NCBI GenBank assembly: GCA_000435075.1
Contig: FR890632.1
Location: forward strand, 1 to 24,264
Direction: 5' to 3'
Length of the DNA: 24,264 bases
Source of the DNA: Bacteroides sp. CAG:770
GTDB taxonomy: Bacteria; Bacteroidota; Bacteroidia; Bacteroidales; UBA932
This document shows, piece by piece, positions 13,777 to 22,374 of the stretch (positions are counted from its first letter, which is position 1; each line of letters begins with the position of its first letter). The notes under the pieces were generated by a model that was given only the letters and a program-made list of their open reading frames with translations, did not search any database and had not been told where the DNA came from. Position numbers and translations under genes: made by a program.

Positions 13777-14541
13777 CTATCCCAGGACCACATCCAGAAC
13801 CATCATCAGGGCGAAGCCAAGAGCGAAGCCGATTGTGCCGATGTTGGAGTGCTCTCCCTGGGAATATTCGGGAACCAGTTCTTCTACCACCACATAGAGC
13901 ATGGCGCCGGCTGCGAAAGCCAGCATATAGGGCATGATGCCGAGAATGGATGTCGCCAAAAACAATACGAGACCGCCGCCTATCGGTTCCACAATTCCGC
14001 TCAATGTCCCTATACAGAAGGATTTCCAGCGTGAGTTTCCGGCCGCACGCAGAGGCATTGATATAATCGCTCCTTCCGGAATGTTCTGGATCGCGATTCC
14101 CAATGAAAGAGCCAGAGCTCCTGCGACATTGAAATCTGCCGAGAGGGCCCCGGCAAGCGCGACACCGACAGCCATTCCCTCCGGGAAATTGTGGATAGTG
14201 ACGGCCAATGTCAGTTTGGCGGTTCGGGACAGTCGGCTTTGAGGCCCTTCCGTTTCTCCGCTGATGTGAATGTGTGGTGTGATGTAGTCGATGAGCAGCA
14301 GAAAGGCGAAGCCTGCGAGCAGGCCAATGGTAGGAGGCACTACTGCAGAGGGGCCCTCTCCCATATCCATGGCCGGGATTATCAATGACCATACCGATGC
14401 CGCAACCATTACGCCTGACGCGAACCCCAGCAGAATCTTTTGCATCAATGCAGGTATATCGCGTTTCATGAGAAACACGAAAGAAGCCCCTAATGCAGTG
14501 CCGAGAAAAGGTATCAGAAGTGTCGTCAAAATAGGATTCAT
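13777..14541 (-). CDS. ZIP-family divalent metal transporter (ZupT-like)
   Basis: From ATG 14541 the product has 254 residues and about eight hydrophobic helices. TIHNFPEGMAVG and IAIQNIPEGAIIS are the paired ZIP metal-binding motifs of TM4 and TM5, and HIHISGE in the cytoplasmic loop before TM4 adds histidines. Members import Zn(II) or Fe(II)/Mn(II) across the inner membrane. The open frame extends 20 codons upstream to 14601, but those overlap the promoter (-7 at 14578-14571) and give no helix, so the shorter start is used. A metal-responsive operator was not identified. It is divergent from the exonuclease gene. Confidence 0.9.
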   Translation of the reverse strand: MNPILTTLLIPFLGTALGASFVFLMKRDIPALMQKILLGFASGVMVAASVWSLIIPAMDMGEGPSAVVPPTIGLLAGFAFLLLIDYITPHIHISGETEGPQSRLSRTAKLTLAVTIHNFPEGMAVGVALAGALSADFNVAGALALSLGIAIQNIPEGAIISMPLRAAGNSRWKSFCIGTLSGIVEPIGGGLVLFLATSILGIMPYMLAFAAGAMLYVVVEELVPEYSQGEHSNIGTIGFALGFALMMVLDVVLG

Positions 14542-14570
14542 GATTTCATTCTTATTGTGTAGTAACAATG

Positions 14571-14601
14571 CAAAAATACAAAGTCTCCCACATTTTGTCA
14601 A
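14571..14601 (-). promoter_or_regulatory. Promoter of the ZIP transporter gene
   Basis: The minus strand has TTG (14601-14599), a 20-base spacer, then TATTTTTG (14578-14571). This fits the Bacteroidetes sigma-ABfr promoter (-33 TTG, -7 TAnnTTTG), 30 bases upstream of the ATG. Confidence 0.7.
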
Positions 14602-14617
14602 TCGTAATTATTGGCGA

Positions 14618-14649
14618 TTGTCCGATTGGAGAAATTCTTCATACATTTG
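14618..14649 (+). promoter_or_regulatory. Promoter of the exonuclease gene
   Basis: TTG (14618-14620), a 21-base spacer, then TACATTTG (14642-14649), 22 bases before the ATG at 14672. It is back to back with the ZIP promoter; the two -33 boxes are 16 bases apart. Confidence 0.7.
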
Positions 14650-14671
14650 CATTGACAAAAATATGTAGGGC

Positions 14672-15166
14672 ATGAAGGATTTTGCAGCAATTGATTTCGA
14701 GACAGCCAATGAGTGCCGTTCCAGCGTGTGCAGTGTTGGAGTGGTTATCGTCCGCGGCGGGCAGATTGTGGACTCTTTCTATAGTCTGATACATCCGGAG
14801 CCGGAATACTATAAGTGGTTCTGCCAGCAAGTCCACGGGCTGACGGAAGAAGATACTGAAGATGCTCCGGTTTTTCCGTGTGTCTGGGAGAAGATAGCCC
14901 CGAAGATTGAAGGACTTCCGCTTGTGGCTCACAATAGCCGGTTCGATGAAGGTTGTCTGAAAGAGGTTTTCAAAGTGTACCGGATGGATTATCCCGAGTA
15001 TGAGTTCTATGATACACTTTCTGCCTCCCGTAAGCATTTCGGCTGCGGTCTGCCGAACCATCAGCTGCAGACGGTTGCCGCAGCCTGCGGTTATGACCTG
15101 ACCAATCACCATCATGCCCTGGCCGATGCCGAGGCCTGTGCCCATATTGCAATCAAGTTGCTGTGA
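14672..15166 (+). CDS. DEDDh 3'-5' exonuclease (DnaQ/RNase T superfamily)
   Basis: The 164-residue single-domain exonuclease has the four acidic residues and the histidine: D8 and E10 in AAIDFETAN, D92 in AHNSRFDEGCL, and H147 with D152 in HHHALADAEACAHIA (HxxxxD). The size and the sequence VHGLTEEDTEDAPVF match the stand-alone epsilon-like exonucleases common in Bacteroidetes and Firmicutes, without a BRCT or helicase extension. It removes nucleotides from 3' ends of DNA or RNA; the natural substrate is unknown. It is monocistronic, with its own promoter. The 302 bases after it contain operator-like palindromes but no terminator clearly assignable to it. Confidence 0.9.
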   Translation: MKDFAAIDFETANECRSSVCSVGVVIVRGGQIVDSFYSLIHPEPEYYKWFCQQVHGLTEEDTEDAPVFPCVWEKIAPKIEGLPLVAHNSRFDEGCLKEVFKVYRMDYPEYEFYDTLSASRKHFGCGLPNHQLQTVAAACGYDLTNHHHALADAEACAHIAIKLL

Positions 15167-15230
15167 TGGCCCATGTTTTCGGAAAGCCGGTCAGCGTAGG
15201 TCCCAAGGGATTCCGATTTGGTTCCGCATG

Positions 15231-15298
15231 AAACGTTTTCTCGGAACAAAACCATCAGCCAAGACCAAATTGTACCACTTAAAACGTTTTCGCGGAAC
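15231..15298. repeat. Duplicated palindromic 17-mer AAACGTTTTC-KCGGAAC
   Basis: The two copies are 51 bases apart and centred on AAACGTTT (AAAACGTTTT in the second). The first copy is preceded by GTTCCG (15221-15226), so GTTCCG..AAACGTTT..CGGAAC forms a 27-base interrupted palindrome. The look is of a double operator, but the nearest genes on both sides point toward or away from it without a start codon nearby. Confidence 0.6.
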
Positions 15299-15393
15299 GA
15301 TATCTACTGCAGCGACTTGCGAGCAAATCCTAGACTCCGGAACGTCAGCGCTGGATGTTCGGAAGATAATCCCTCAGAAACATTGACAAAAAA

Positions 15394-15414
15394 CCGCGGG
15401 TGATATCCCCGCGG
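15394..15414 (-). terminator. Intrinsic terminator of the susCD operon
   Basis: CCGCGGG (15394-15400) and CCCGCGG (15408-15414) form a 7-bp GC stem. On the minus strand it is followed by TTTTTT (15393-15388). It lies 54 bases past the stop of the PKD-like gene. Confidence 0.9.
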
Positions 15415-15468
15415 CGATATATTCTATGACTCAAGTTTCGCAAGTGCGAATGTGTCTCCCTTTTCCGA

Positions 15469-17010
15469 CTATCTGAACAATCGTGAAAGGGCTTTTCCTG
15501 ACGGTATGTTTTCGTACTCGCGTCCGTTGCCCTTATAGATGAGATCCTTCACAGTGCCGCCTACCTTGTCACCCTTGAACAACAACTTCGCGGAAGCATC
15601 ATCGGAAATGTCGTAGATGAACATTGACGCCTTCATCTCGCTCTGCTCATCGGCATTCTCCGCGGCGATGTAGAGCGTCTTCGCATCATAGACATTGAAA
15701 ATCATCTTCTTTGCGGTGTAGTTGCCATCGAGAGTGATATATGGCTCGGAGTCGAAGTTCTCTCCGTCATAGTTGAGCCTGTAGATCTTGTTGCCGTTTG
15801 AATAATAAAGAATTGTCTTGATCGGGTTCACGGCAATGGCAGACTCAGGAAGAATCTTGCCTGACGCATCTATCTCGCTCAGAACTGTCTCACCCATTAC
15901 AGCGGCATCCGGATCGAACCTGTAGACCTTGGTCGCGGCACCATCTGCAGTCACCAGCATTATGGCCATGGCGTCATAACGTTCTTTGTAATACTCGCCG
16001 TCGCATCCTTTCATGAAAATCGGCTCTCCGGAAAGCACCTTGTCTCCCTCTGTCGCTTCGAATGCCATCAATGCCGAATGATAGACGAGTTTATGGGTTG
16101 TCTTATTGAAATATGCTCTGACATAATCACTTGCATTGGTCTGGCCGACAACGCAAGTATAGTCTGCAATCGCTGCTCCGGCAGGAAGAACATCTGAGCC
16201 TTCGGCGGCGACGAAATTCCTGTCACTGGTCATAATGTAGTCTCTGCCTCCGCCGACGAAATAGACGACATCCTGCATATTGTTCCATACGCCCTCCTGC
16301 GTACCCTTAGGGCAGAGCATGGCATTTGGATGGAACTCACCGCTGCCGTTGTATGTGATTTCCGTTCTTACGGTCATGTCATTGGTGTTCAACGCATATA
16401 CCTTGACTGGATTCTCTGTGCTTACAAGCACCTCATAGTAGTTGTCCGTAAGTTGTGCAGCTTTCGGAGATGTGATGCCTTCTCCTTTCCAGCAAAGTGC
16501 CAGCGGGCTCTTTCCAAGCTCCAGTGTAGGGTTGTTGTCCTTAAAAGCATAAGGGCTGGCCGGTGTGTCCATTATATCCAGACGCTTCCATGTCAGCATT
16601 GACCCCTCACCAGTTCCTGAGAGAAGCAGAATTCCCTTGTCATAAGGAGTCGTGACCGTGAGCTTGAAGTCAGCAATCTTGGCACCGGTAGAGGTGGACA
16701 CTTTCAGGTATCCGTTGAACTGGCCGTTCTTGTCGCACTTGAATGTCAGCACACTGTCAGTTCCGACCACCTTGTAGTCGATGTTCCACTCATATTTCAC
16801 GCTGTCCTTGTTCTCTTCCGTGTAGTTCACGAAATTCACGGTAGGAGCAATCTCCAGATACTCGTGAAGACCTCTTTCGTACATGGCCTCCACCCCTGAA
16901 AGCTCTGCCACGTCCGGCGGCAGTACCACCTTGATGTTGTTCTCTTTCGCGCAGGATGCAGCCATTGCCACCAAAACACCTGCCGCCATAATCATTCTCA
17001 ATGATTTCAT
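15469..17010 (-). CDS. PKD-like family lipoprotein of a SusCD locus
   Basis: The 513-residue protein has lipobox MAASC (C20), followed by a two-part fold. An N-terminal PKD-like domain (about 35-125: SGVEAMYERGLHEYLEIAP, YEWNIDYKV, then GYLKVSTSTGAKIADFKLTV) precedes a long beta-rich region with propeller-like repeats (NPVKVYALNTNDM, ATKVYRFDPDA, GNKIYRLNYDG, KTLYIAAENAD). This matches lipoproteins regularly encoded after SusC, SusD and a DUF4843 protein. They are thought to be surface-exposed binding proteins of the uptake complex. It is the last gene of the operon, 82 bases after the DUF4843 gene with no promoter motif found between, and is followed by a strong terminator. No enzymatic motif is seen. 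Confidence 0.82.
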   Translation of the reverse strand: MKSLRMIMAAGVLVAMAASCAKENNIKVVLPPDVAELSGVEAMYERGLHEYLEIAPTVNFVNYTEENKDSVKYEWNIDYKVVGTDSVLTFKCDKNGQFNGYLKVSTSTGAKIADFKLTVTTPYDKGILLLSGTGEGSMLTWKRLDIMDTPASPYAFKDNNPTLELGKSPLALCWKGEGITSPKAAQLTDNYYEVLVSTENPVKVYALNTNDMTVRTEITYNGSGEFHPNAMLCPKGTQEGVWNNMQDVVYFVGGGRDYIMTSDRNFVAAEGSDVLPAGAAIADYTCVVGQTNASDYVRAYFNKTTHKLVYHSALMAFEATEGDKVLSGEPIFMKGCDGEYYKERYDAMAIMLVTADGAATKVYRFDPDAAVMGETVLSEIDASGKILPESAIAVNPIKTILYYSNGNKIYRLNYDGENFDSEPYITLDGNYTAKKMIFNVYDAKTLYIAAENADEQSEMKASMFIYDISDDASAKLLFKGDKVGGTVKDLIYKGNGREYENIPSGKALSRLFR

Positions 17011-17092
17011 AATTTTGTATTGTATTTGATTTAGTAATCCTTAAAAATTTCCAAAAGCCGGAACCGCGTCTCCAAGGTTCAGGTCAATGCCA

Positions 17093-17764
17093 TCAGACCG
17101 GCCAGTCCACATCCGGAAAAGTCACCCCGAACTCAGGATGTTCCCCGAAATACTCCTTGACCTTCTTGAACGTCCGCAGTATCGTATATTTCATTTCATT
17201 GATATCTTTCCTGGTAATCGCTCCGCCCCATAACTCGATGAACTTCTGGTATTTGCGCGGATTGTACTCGCCAAGCCACTTCGACAGCATCGGCCACCAT
17301 TCCGGCAAGTCAAGCCTGTTCGTGAAACTGACGGCCACCGACCTGTCCTCCACCGCACCGAGTCTGAAATCCTCACCGGGCAGCATATCCAGCACCACCG
17401 TAAATACAGAATCCGACTGGAGGGACAACCTGTGTATTGTCAATGCTACCATGCCCGCCGATGCTCCGGAAGGGATTGTCCCCTCCATCCGCGGCTCATC
17501 ATAATGCTCATGCAGCCTTGCCGTTGTCCTCGAATTGTCAAGAGCGATATTGAATATACGTTCATGACCGGCAGGGGAACCGATGATTTCCACCCCGATC
17601 AGGAGCGTCGTGTCCGTCACTGAAAACGGAAGCTCACCGAAAGAGAAATACAGTGAATCTGTCTTGAAATTCACCAGCGAATCACCCTTGTATGGAAAAC
17701 TTTCCTTGTAACTGCATCCGGCCACGATGCCTGACAATGCCAGAATCAATGCCATCCTTCTCAT
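17093..17764 (-). CDS. DUF4843-type lipoprotein
   Basis: The product has 223 residues with lipobox IVAGC (C17). The start FPYKGDSLVNFKTDSLYFSFG, the middle VTDTTLLIGVEIIGSPAGHERIF and the end LPEWWPMLSKWLGEYNPRKYQKFIEL follow the DUF4843 family, found beside SusCD pairs and PKD-like proteins. Function is unproven; it is presumably an accessory surface lipoprotein of the transporter. Its ATG overlaps the SusD stop by four bases (ATGA), indicating translational coupling. An open stretch of about 15 codons in another frame runs past the stop into the following gap but lacks a start. Confidence 0.82.
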   Translation of the reverse strand: MRRMALILALSGIVAGCSYKESFPYKGDSLVNFKTDSLYFSFGELPFSVTDTTLLIGVEIIGSPAGHERIFNIALDNSRTTARLHEHYDEPRMEGTIPSGASAGMVALTIHRLSLQSDSVFTVVLDMLPGEDFRLGAVEDRSVAVSFTNRLDLPEWWPMLSKWLGEYNPRKYQKFIELWGGAITRKDINEMKYTILRTFKKVKEYFGEHPEFGVTFPDVDWPV

Positions 17765-19176
17765 TTCCTTTCCTCCCCGTGTTCATACTCGCTCTCCGGC
17801 AGCGGAAGCACATATACCTCATCAGAAGCAGTGAAATGCTTGCTGTTCACCCCGTCCATATCCATATTGAACCTCTTGTAAATGAAGAAAATCTGTCCCT
17901 CTCCCCAGTACTCCTTAATATATTCCCCGACAAGTTTCTTTCTGAACTTGGCCTCCGTGTCGATGTCTTCGGCCGAAAGCGGAAGCAGTCCGCGTGCCGT
18001 CACCACTGCATTCAGATAATCCAGAGCCTTCTTCATGTCTGCTGATGCATATGCTGACTCCGCCAGAATGTAGTACATCTCGGGAATCCTTATGAGATTT
18101 GGTCCGGGTATGCGCCCGGTAGGAACTATCTGGTCCTCATCATAGTTCTTGTCATAAAGCTTCACGCATAGCGTCACGCTCTTCGTCCAAGTCCTTTTGG
18201 CGAAACAGGCCTGATACCTGTAGTCATTGTTGGTGGAAGTGAATGTGGAAACCTCGAACAGAGACTGGTAATTGTCACGCACCATCAGCATCGACTCGGT
18301 AAGTCTGGTAGGGTAGAGGCAGCTCCGCACATCCAGATACATGTTCGGGGCGTGGAGTCCGAATATGCACTCCCTGTCCGCAAGGTAGCCCTTGAAAAGG
18401 CTCTTTACCTGCTCGTCCCGCGTAAATTGGAAATCGCCCTCCAATGCGAGTGCTGCATATTTTGCTGCCTCCCCATGATTCCCGGCCCAGTTGTGCACTC
18501 TCGCCAGAAGAGCGGAAGCAGCATACTTGTTCATATAGGCATATGCAGGCGACCTTCCGGAAATCTCCGGAGATTCTGAAAGCAGTTTGTACGACCGCTC
18601 CAGATCATTAGTGATCCTGTCATATACACCCTTTACAGAAAGCCTCCTGAAAGGCGTTATGGAAAAATGGTCTGCATAGGGAATTGCTTCAGCATCAGGC
18701 CTTTCCATTCCAGGAGCGAACAGACGCAGAATGTCGAAATGCACCATCGCCCTTACTGCCAGAGCTTCTCCCTCAATCCTCGGAAGTTCCGGATAAGAAT
18801 GCCCTGAGACATTGTCAATGATACTGTTCGCAGAGGAAATGACATTATAGGCCCCGCTCCAGATGGCGTCGATACGCGCACGCACATCCGAGTCCCTATA
18901 TTTCAGGTCAATGCTTTTTGTCAATGTCGTCTCGCCCTCGCCATAGTCGTTGAAGTACAGCTGGGCAATTTCGTCAATGAATCCGAAGGAAAGGTCTTTT
19001 CCGTAGAGTTCCTCCGAGGCCATGGATGCATATACCCCGTCCATAGCGTCAATGAACCCCTGCCCGTTTTCGAACATCTTATCGTTGCTTACGATTCCCG
19101 GAGTGTCAATGTCCAGAAACCCGCAGGCTGATGTCAGAATGGTAATCGCAAAACAATAAATGTATCTGTTCATCAT
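17761..19176 (-). CDS. susD: SusD/RagB-type surface nutrient-binding lipoprotein
   Basis: The 471 residues begin with a signal peptide and lipobox LTSAC (C18), followed directly by the mature SusD start GFLDIDTPGIVSNDKMFENG. SusD hallmarks follow: IWSGAYNVISSANSIIDNV (about 105-123), RIEGEALAVRAMVHFDILRLFA (about 133-154), the TPR-type helices around AYMNKYAASALLARVHNWAG, and the C-terminal RIPEMYYILAESAYA and EYIKEYWGEGQIFFIYKR. It caps the SusC channel in the outer membrane and captures substrate. It starts four bases after the susC stop and overlaps the DUF4843 start. It looks intact even though the upstream susC is interrupted. The associated protease suggests a peptide substrate. Confidence 0.93.
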   Translation of the reverse strand: MMNRYIYCFAITILTSACGFLDIDTPGIVSNDKMFENGQGFIDAMDGVYASMASEELYGKDLSFGFIDEIAQLYFNDYGEGETTLTKSIDLKYRDSDVRARIDAIWSGAYNVISSANSIIDNVSGHSYPELPRIEGEALAVRAMVHFDILRLFAPGMERPDAEAIPYADHFSITPFRRLSVKGVYDRITNDLERSYKLLSESPEISGRSPAYAYMNKYAASALLARVHNWAGNHGEAAKYAALALEGDFQFTRDEQVKSLFKGYLADRECIFGLHAPNMYLDVRSCLYPTRLTESMLMVRDNYQSLFEVSTFTSTNNDYRYQACFAKRTWTKSVTLCVKLYDKNYDEDQIVPTGRIPGPNLIRIPEMYYILAESAYASADMKKALDYLNAVVTARGLLPLSAEDIDTEAKFRKKLVGEYIKEYWGEGQIFFIYKRFNMDMDGVNSKHFTASDEVYVLPLPESEYEHGEERK

Positions 19177-19180
19177 GCTG

Positions 19181-22100
19181 TCAGATGTTTAGTGATAATG
19201 AAAACTGGAATGACCTTGCAAAAGGATAGTCCAGACCGCGCTCCCTGCGGATGGATGACCAGTTGAAAAGGTCACCTGTGGACAACGAAACCATGGCCCT
19301 GCGCAGATGTATCCGGGTAATCCAGTTCCGCGGCAATGTATATGAGACTTTGAGAGAAGAACCGTCAAGGGCATATTCCTTGGCTACGAACCTGTCAGTG
19401 ACGGGCGTGACTTCCCTGGAGGCTATATTCTTATATTTGGCCATATCGCCAGGCTGCTTCCACCTGTCGTAGAACACGCGTCTGTCTGCGTTCTCGCGAG
19501 GATTTCCTCCTTCCACCTTTGTCGCAAGCGTCTGGTTATAGACAGTGGCTCCCAGCCTGTAGGCGAAAGTCATAGAAAAATCCAGACTTTTCCAGCTGAA
19601 AGATGCCCCGAACGAACCGTTTACTACCGGGGTGGTATCTCCGGCCACATACTTGTCCTTGTAACTGTATTCGTATGTGTAGTTTCCGTTCTTGTCAATG
19701 AAAACCTCACGTCCGTTGGCAGGGTTGATGCCGGCCGAGCACATTACTTTCAGCGCTGTCATCGACTCTCCCTCCTGATAGAAAGATGCCGGCAGCACAG
19801 ATGAAGAAGAAGCTTCATTCTTCTCATTCAGGTTCTTCAGGTAGTCGCTTATCTGAAGAATCTTGTTCGTGTTGTGGCTCATATTGAGGAAAAGATTGAG
19901 ATTCAGGTCTTTGCGCTGAAAGACATTTCCTCTGACGGAAATCTCCACGCCCGAGTTGCTTATCTTTCCGAGGTTCTCTTTCGCGCTGCTGAATCCTATG
20001 TGAGGCGGTTTGGAAATATCCATGACCAGACTGTTCGTCGTGTCATGGTAATAGTCAATGCTGCCGGTCAACTTGTCGGAAAACACTCCGAAATCCAGTC
20101 CTATGTTCCGTTTCAGGCTGCGCTCCCATTTGAGGTGTGGATTCACCATTGACACCGGCACAGCTCCGATGTTGCCATTGTAATATAAATCAGAACTGTA
20201 CTTGTAGGAAAGCCGGGCCTGATAAGGATTGAAATTGGCATTGCCCACCAAGCCGATGCTCGAACGCAGCTTAAGCAGAGAAACCTTCGTCCCCTGCATG
20301 AACTTCTCCTTGTGGACATTCCATCCTAGACCGATGGAGCCGAAAGGAGCGAACCTGTTGTCTGTACCGAACTTTGACGAACCTTCGTAACGGACGGACA
20401 AGTCAGCGAAATAACGGTTTCCGTAGATGTAATTCGCATTGGCGTAGAATCACAACATCCTGGACTGGTCTTCGCCTCCTCCCGGATGGCTCTCAGCGTA
20501 GCCTGTCGCCATCGAAGGATGCTCCAGTTTGTCGGAAAGGACGCCCAGCGCCGAGAAAGAATGAGTGTCGGACTTAGTGGCCTCCACATTGACCCCGCCG
20601 GTGAGGCTGAGCGAACTTGTTCTTGTCAATGTCTCTCCCCATGACTTGTTCCAGACCAGGAAAGCATTGCCGGACAGTGCATTGGACGTCCCGTCATTGA
20701 CATTGAAACTGCCCTTTTTCTTCGGGTCCGCGATGGTGTTGAATTTCTGCGATTTCGGCGAATAGTAAGTCTCTCCGCCGGATTTCGTCAGGGTATAGCT
20801 CAATGTCGCTTCGGCCCTGAAGCCTCCTGCGATGTTCCATCTCAGTTTGAACGTGTCGATAAACGAAGTGGATGATGAATGGATATAACTGCTCAACTGT
20901 TTCTCGTACAACGGATTGGCCGTGTTGAACGAAAGTTCCGTGTTAAGGGAGCCGTCTTCATTGTAAGGTCTGTCGTAAGGATTCAGCCTGACATAGTCGG
21001 AGAACTTTCCGTAAGGGACGTCCGTGGATTTTGTAGCGCTGAATGATGCGATGTTCTGGATGAACAGTTTGGAAAGACTTCCGTATGTGAGATTGATACG
21101 GAGAGAACTGCTGTTCCTGCCGGAATCGTCCATGACTCCGCGCGTGGAGTTTATGTTGCCTGACACATTGTACCTGAAGTCCTGGCTTCCTCCTGAGAGC
21201 ATCACATTATGCAGATGGTTCAGTCCGGTGCGGAGGACCATCCGTTTCCAGTCCGTGTCCACACCGGCATTGACCCTGTCAAGTTTTTCATAATAGATTT
21301 TCTGCCAGGCGAGATCTGTGCTGCTGGATCCTGTGAAATTGCCGTAGATGCCGGCTTGACGTTCGTACTCAAGCTTGTCGGCGGCGTTGAGGAGACGGTA
21401 GTCGGAAAGGTCAGGCACACTCATCTGGACATTTCCGGTATAGTTTACCTGGAGTCTTCCGGACTGCGTAGGTCTGGAGGTGATGACTATCACACCGTTG
21501 GCAGCCTTTGACCCATAGAATGAAGTTGCGGACGCATCTTTCAGAACTGATATGGATTCGATGTCCTCGGCCGGCATATCGAATATATATGAGATGTCCA
21601 CTTCGGTTCCGTCAAGGATGAAAAGAGGAACGTTGGTCTGGTCTCCTTCGATGAAACTGCTTCTTCCGCGCAGTACCATATCCGGCACCTTGTTGGGGTT
21701 TGAACCATTCTGGATATCGTCTTTCAATTCGAATCCCGGGGCTTGCAGCTGTATGATGTTCAATACGTTACTGTGCGTTAATTTCTCTATCTGATCCCGC
21801 TTTATCACAGTCAGCGCACCTGTATAGCTTTCCTTTTTCTTGTCCACATATCCGGTTATGACCACGTCCGAGACCGTCTCTGTCCGCTCCTTCATAATGA
21901 TATCGTAATGGGTGAGGTCAGCATTGGTCAGGACAGTCTCGTCGCTGTATCCGAGCATCACGGCCTTGAAAGAACTGATACTTGAAGGCAGGTCGATGGC
22001 GAACCGGCCGTCCGCGTCTGCTGTGGTGCCGTAGGTGCGGCCTTTTTCGCCGTATGCGATTATACCGGCCCCTGCCACAGGTATGCCCGAGATGTCTGTT

Positions 22101-22228
22101 ACAGTTCCCGTTATGTGTCTGACATCCTGTGCCCGGAGAAGTCCTGACGACAGGAATGCCATCAGAAACAACAGCATTATCCTGCATCGTATTTGACAAG
22201 TATCTATGGTCATTTTGTGCAAGTCCAT
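19181..22228 (-). pseudogene. susC: SusC/RagA-type TonB-dependent transporter interrupted by one in-frame TGA
   Basis: A 1015-codon SusC gene. Signal peptide (to about residue 33, ..LLRAQ), CarboxypepD_reg-like domain (about 38-115: HITGTVTDISGIPVAGAGII), plug domain (VVITGYVDKKKESYTGAL, then PLFILDGTEVD, then IESISVLKDASATSFYGSKAANGVI), then the beta-barrel, ending in FQFSLSLNI. The frame is interrupted by a single TGA at 20452-20450. Reading through gives RML-stop-FYANANYIYGNRYFADLSVRYEGSSKFG, the normal SusC sequence, with no frame change. One base (for example GGA to TGA) accounts for it. Stopping there yields 592 residues without the last 14 or so barrel strands. A TTG at 20401 could restart translation only as a barrel fragment. 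Possible explanations are a true nonsense mutation, a sequencing error, or suppression. Confidence 0.9.
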
Positions 22229-22241
22229 TTTTTTACGGCTG

Positions 22242-22272
22242 CAAAGATACCGCCCTGCATTTCCGTCATCAA
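22242..22272 (-). promoter_or_regulatory. Promoter of the susCD operon
   Basis: The minus strand has TTG (22272-22270), 20 bases, then TATCTTTG (22249-22242), 14 bases upstream of the susC ATG. The short leader leaves a second ATG (22213, MTIDTC..) as a possible start. Confidence 0.7.
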
Positions 22273-22344
22273 TCCTATATAATGATGATTTTCAGTATGT
22301 CAAAATACCAATAAATGGTGAGGTGGCGTTTTTTGCCATTGAAG

Positions 22345-22352
22345 TAAATTTG
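22345..22352 (+). promoter_or_regulatory. -7 promoter element of the subtilisin-like peptidase gene
   Basis: TAAATTTG matches TAnnTTTG, 23 bases before the ATG at 22375. No clear -33 TTG is visible. It is divergent from the susC promoter in a 146-base gap, so shared regulation is possible. Confidence 0.6.
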
Positions 22353-22374
22353 TGCCCGGAAAAAAGTATAGAAA

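Larger units (their letters stand above)
15167..15468. other. Intergenic region between the exonuclease and the PKD-like gene
   Basis: 302 bases without a gene. It contains two near-identical 17-mers, AAACGTTTTCTCGGAAC (15231-15247) and AAACGTTTTCGCGGAAC (15282-15298), and a weaker GTTTTCGGAA near 15178. There is also a nested palindrome, GAAC..CAGCGCTG..GTTC (about 15340-15360), and a terminator (15394-15414). The short open frames here do not look coding. Confidence 0.65.

Noticed and set aside
13529..14392. 287-codon open frame antisense to the lipoprotein end and overlapping the ZIP gene
   Set aside because: It is very rich in Arg, Gly, Ser and His and is a shadow of the ZIP gene frame, which has clear family motifs.
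14542..14601. Longer ZIP transporter start at 14601
   Set aside because: It would start at the -33 box and span the -7 element; ATG 14541 begins directly at the first membrane helix.
17040..17092. Short open stretch after the DUF4843 stop in another frame
   Set aside because: About 15 codons without a start, following a protein that already ends like its family; probably chance.
19181..20401. Separate gene starting at TTG 20401
   Set aside because: It is the in-frame continuation of susC after a single stop codon and encodes only barrel strands with no signal peptide.
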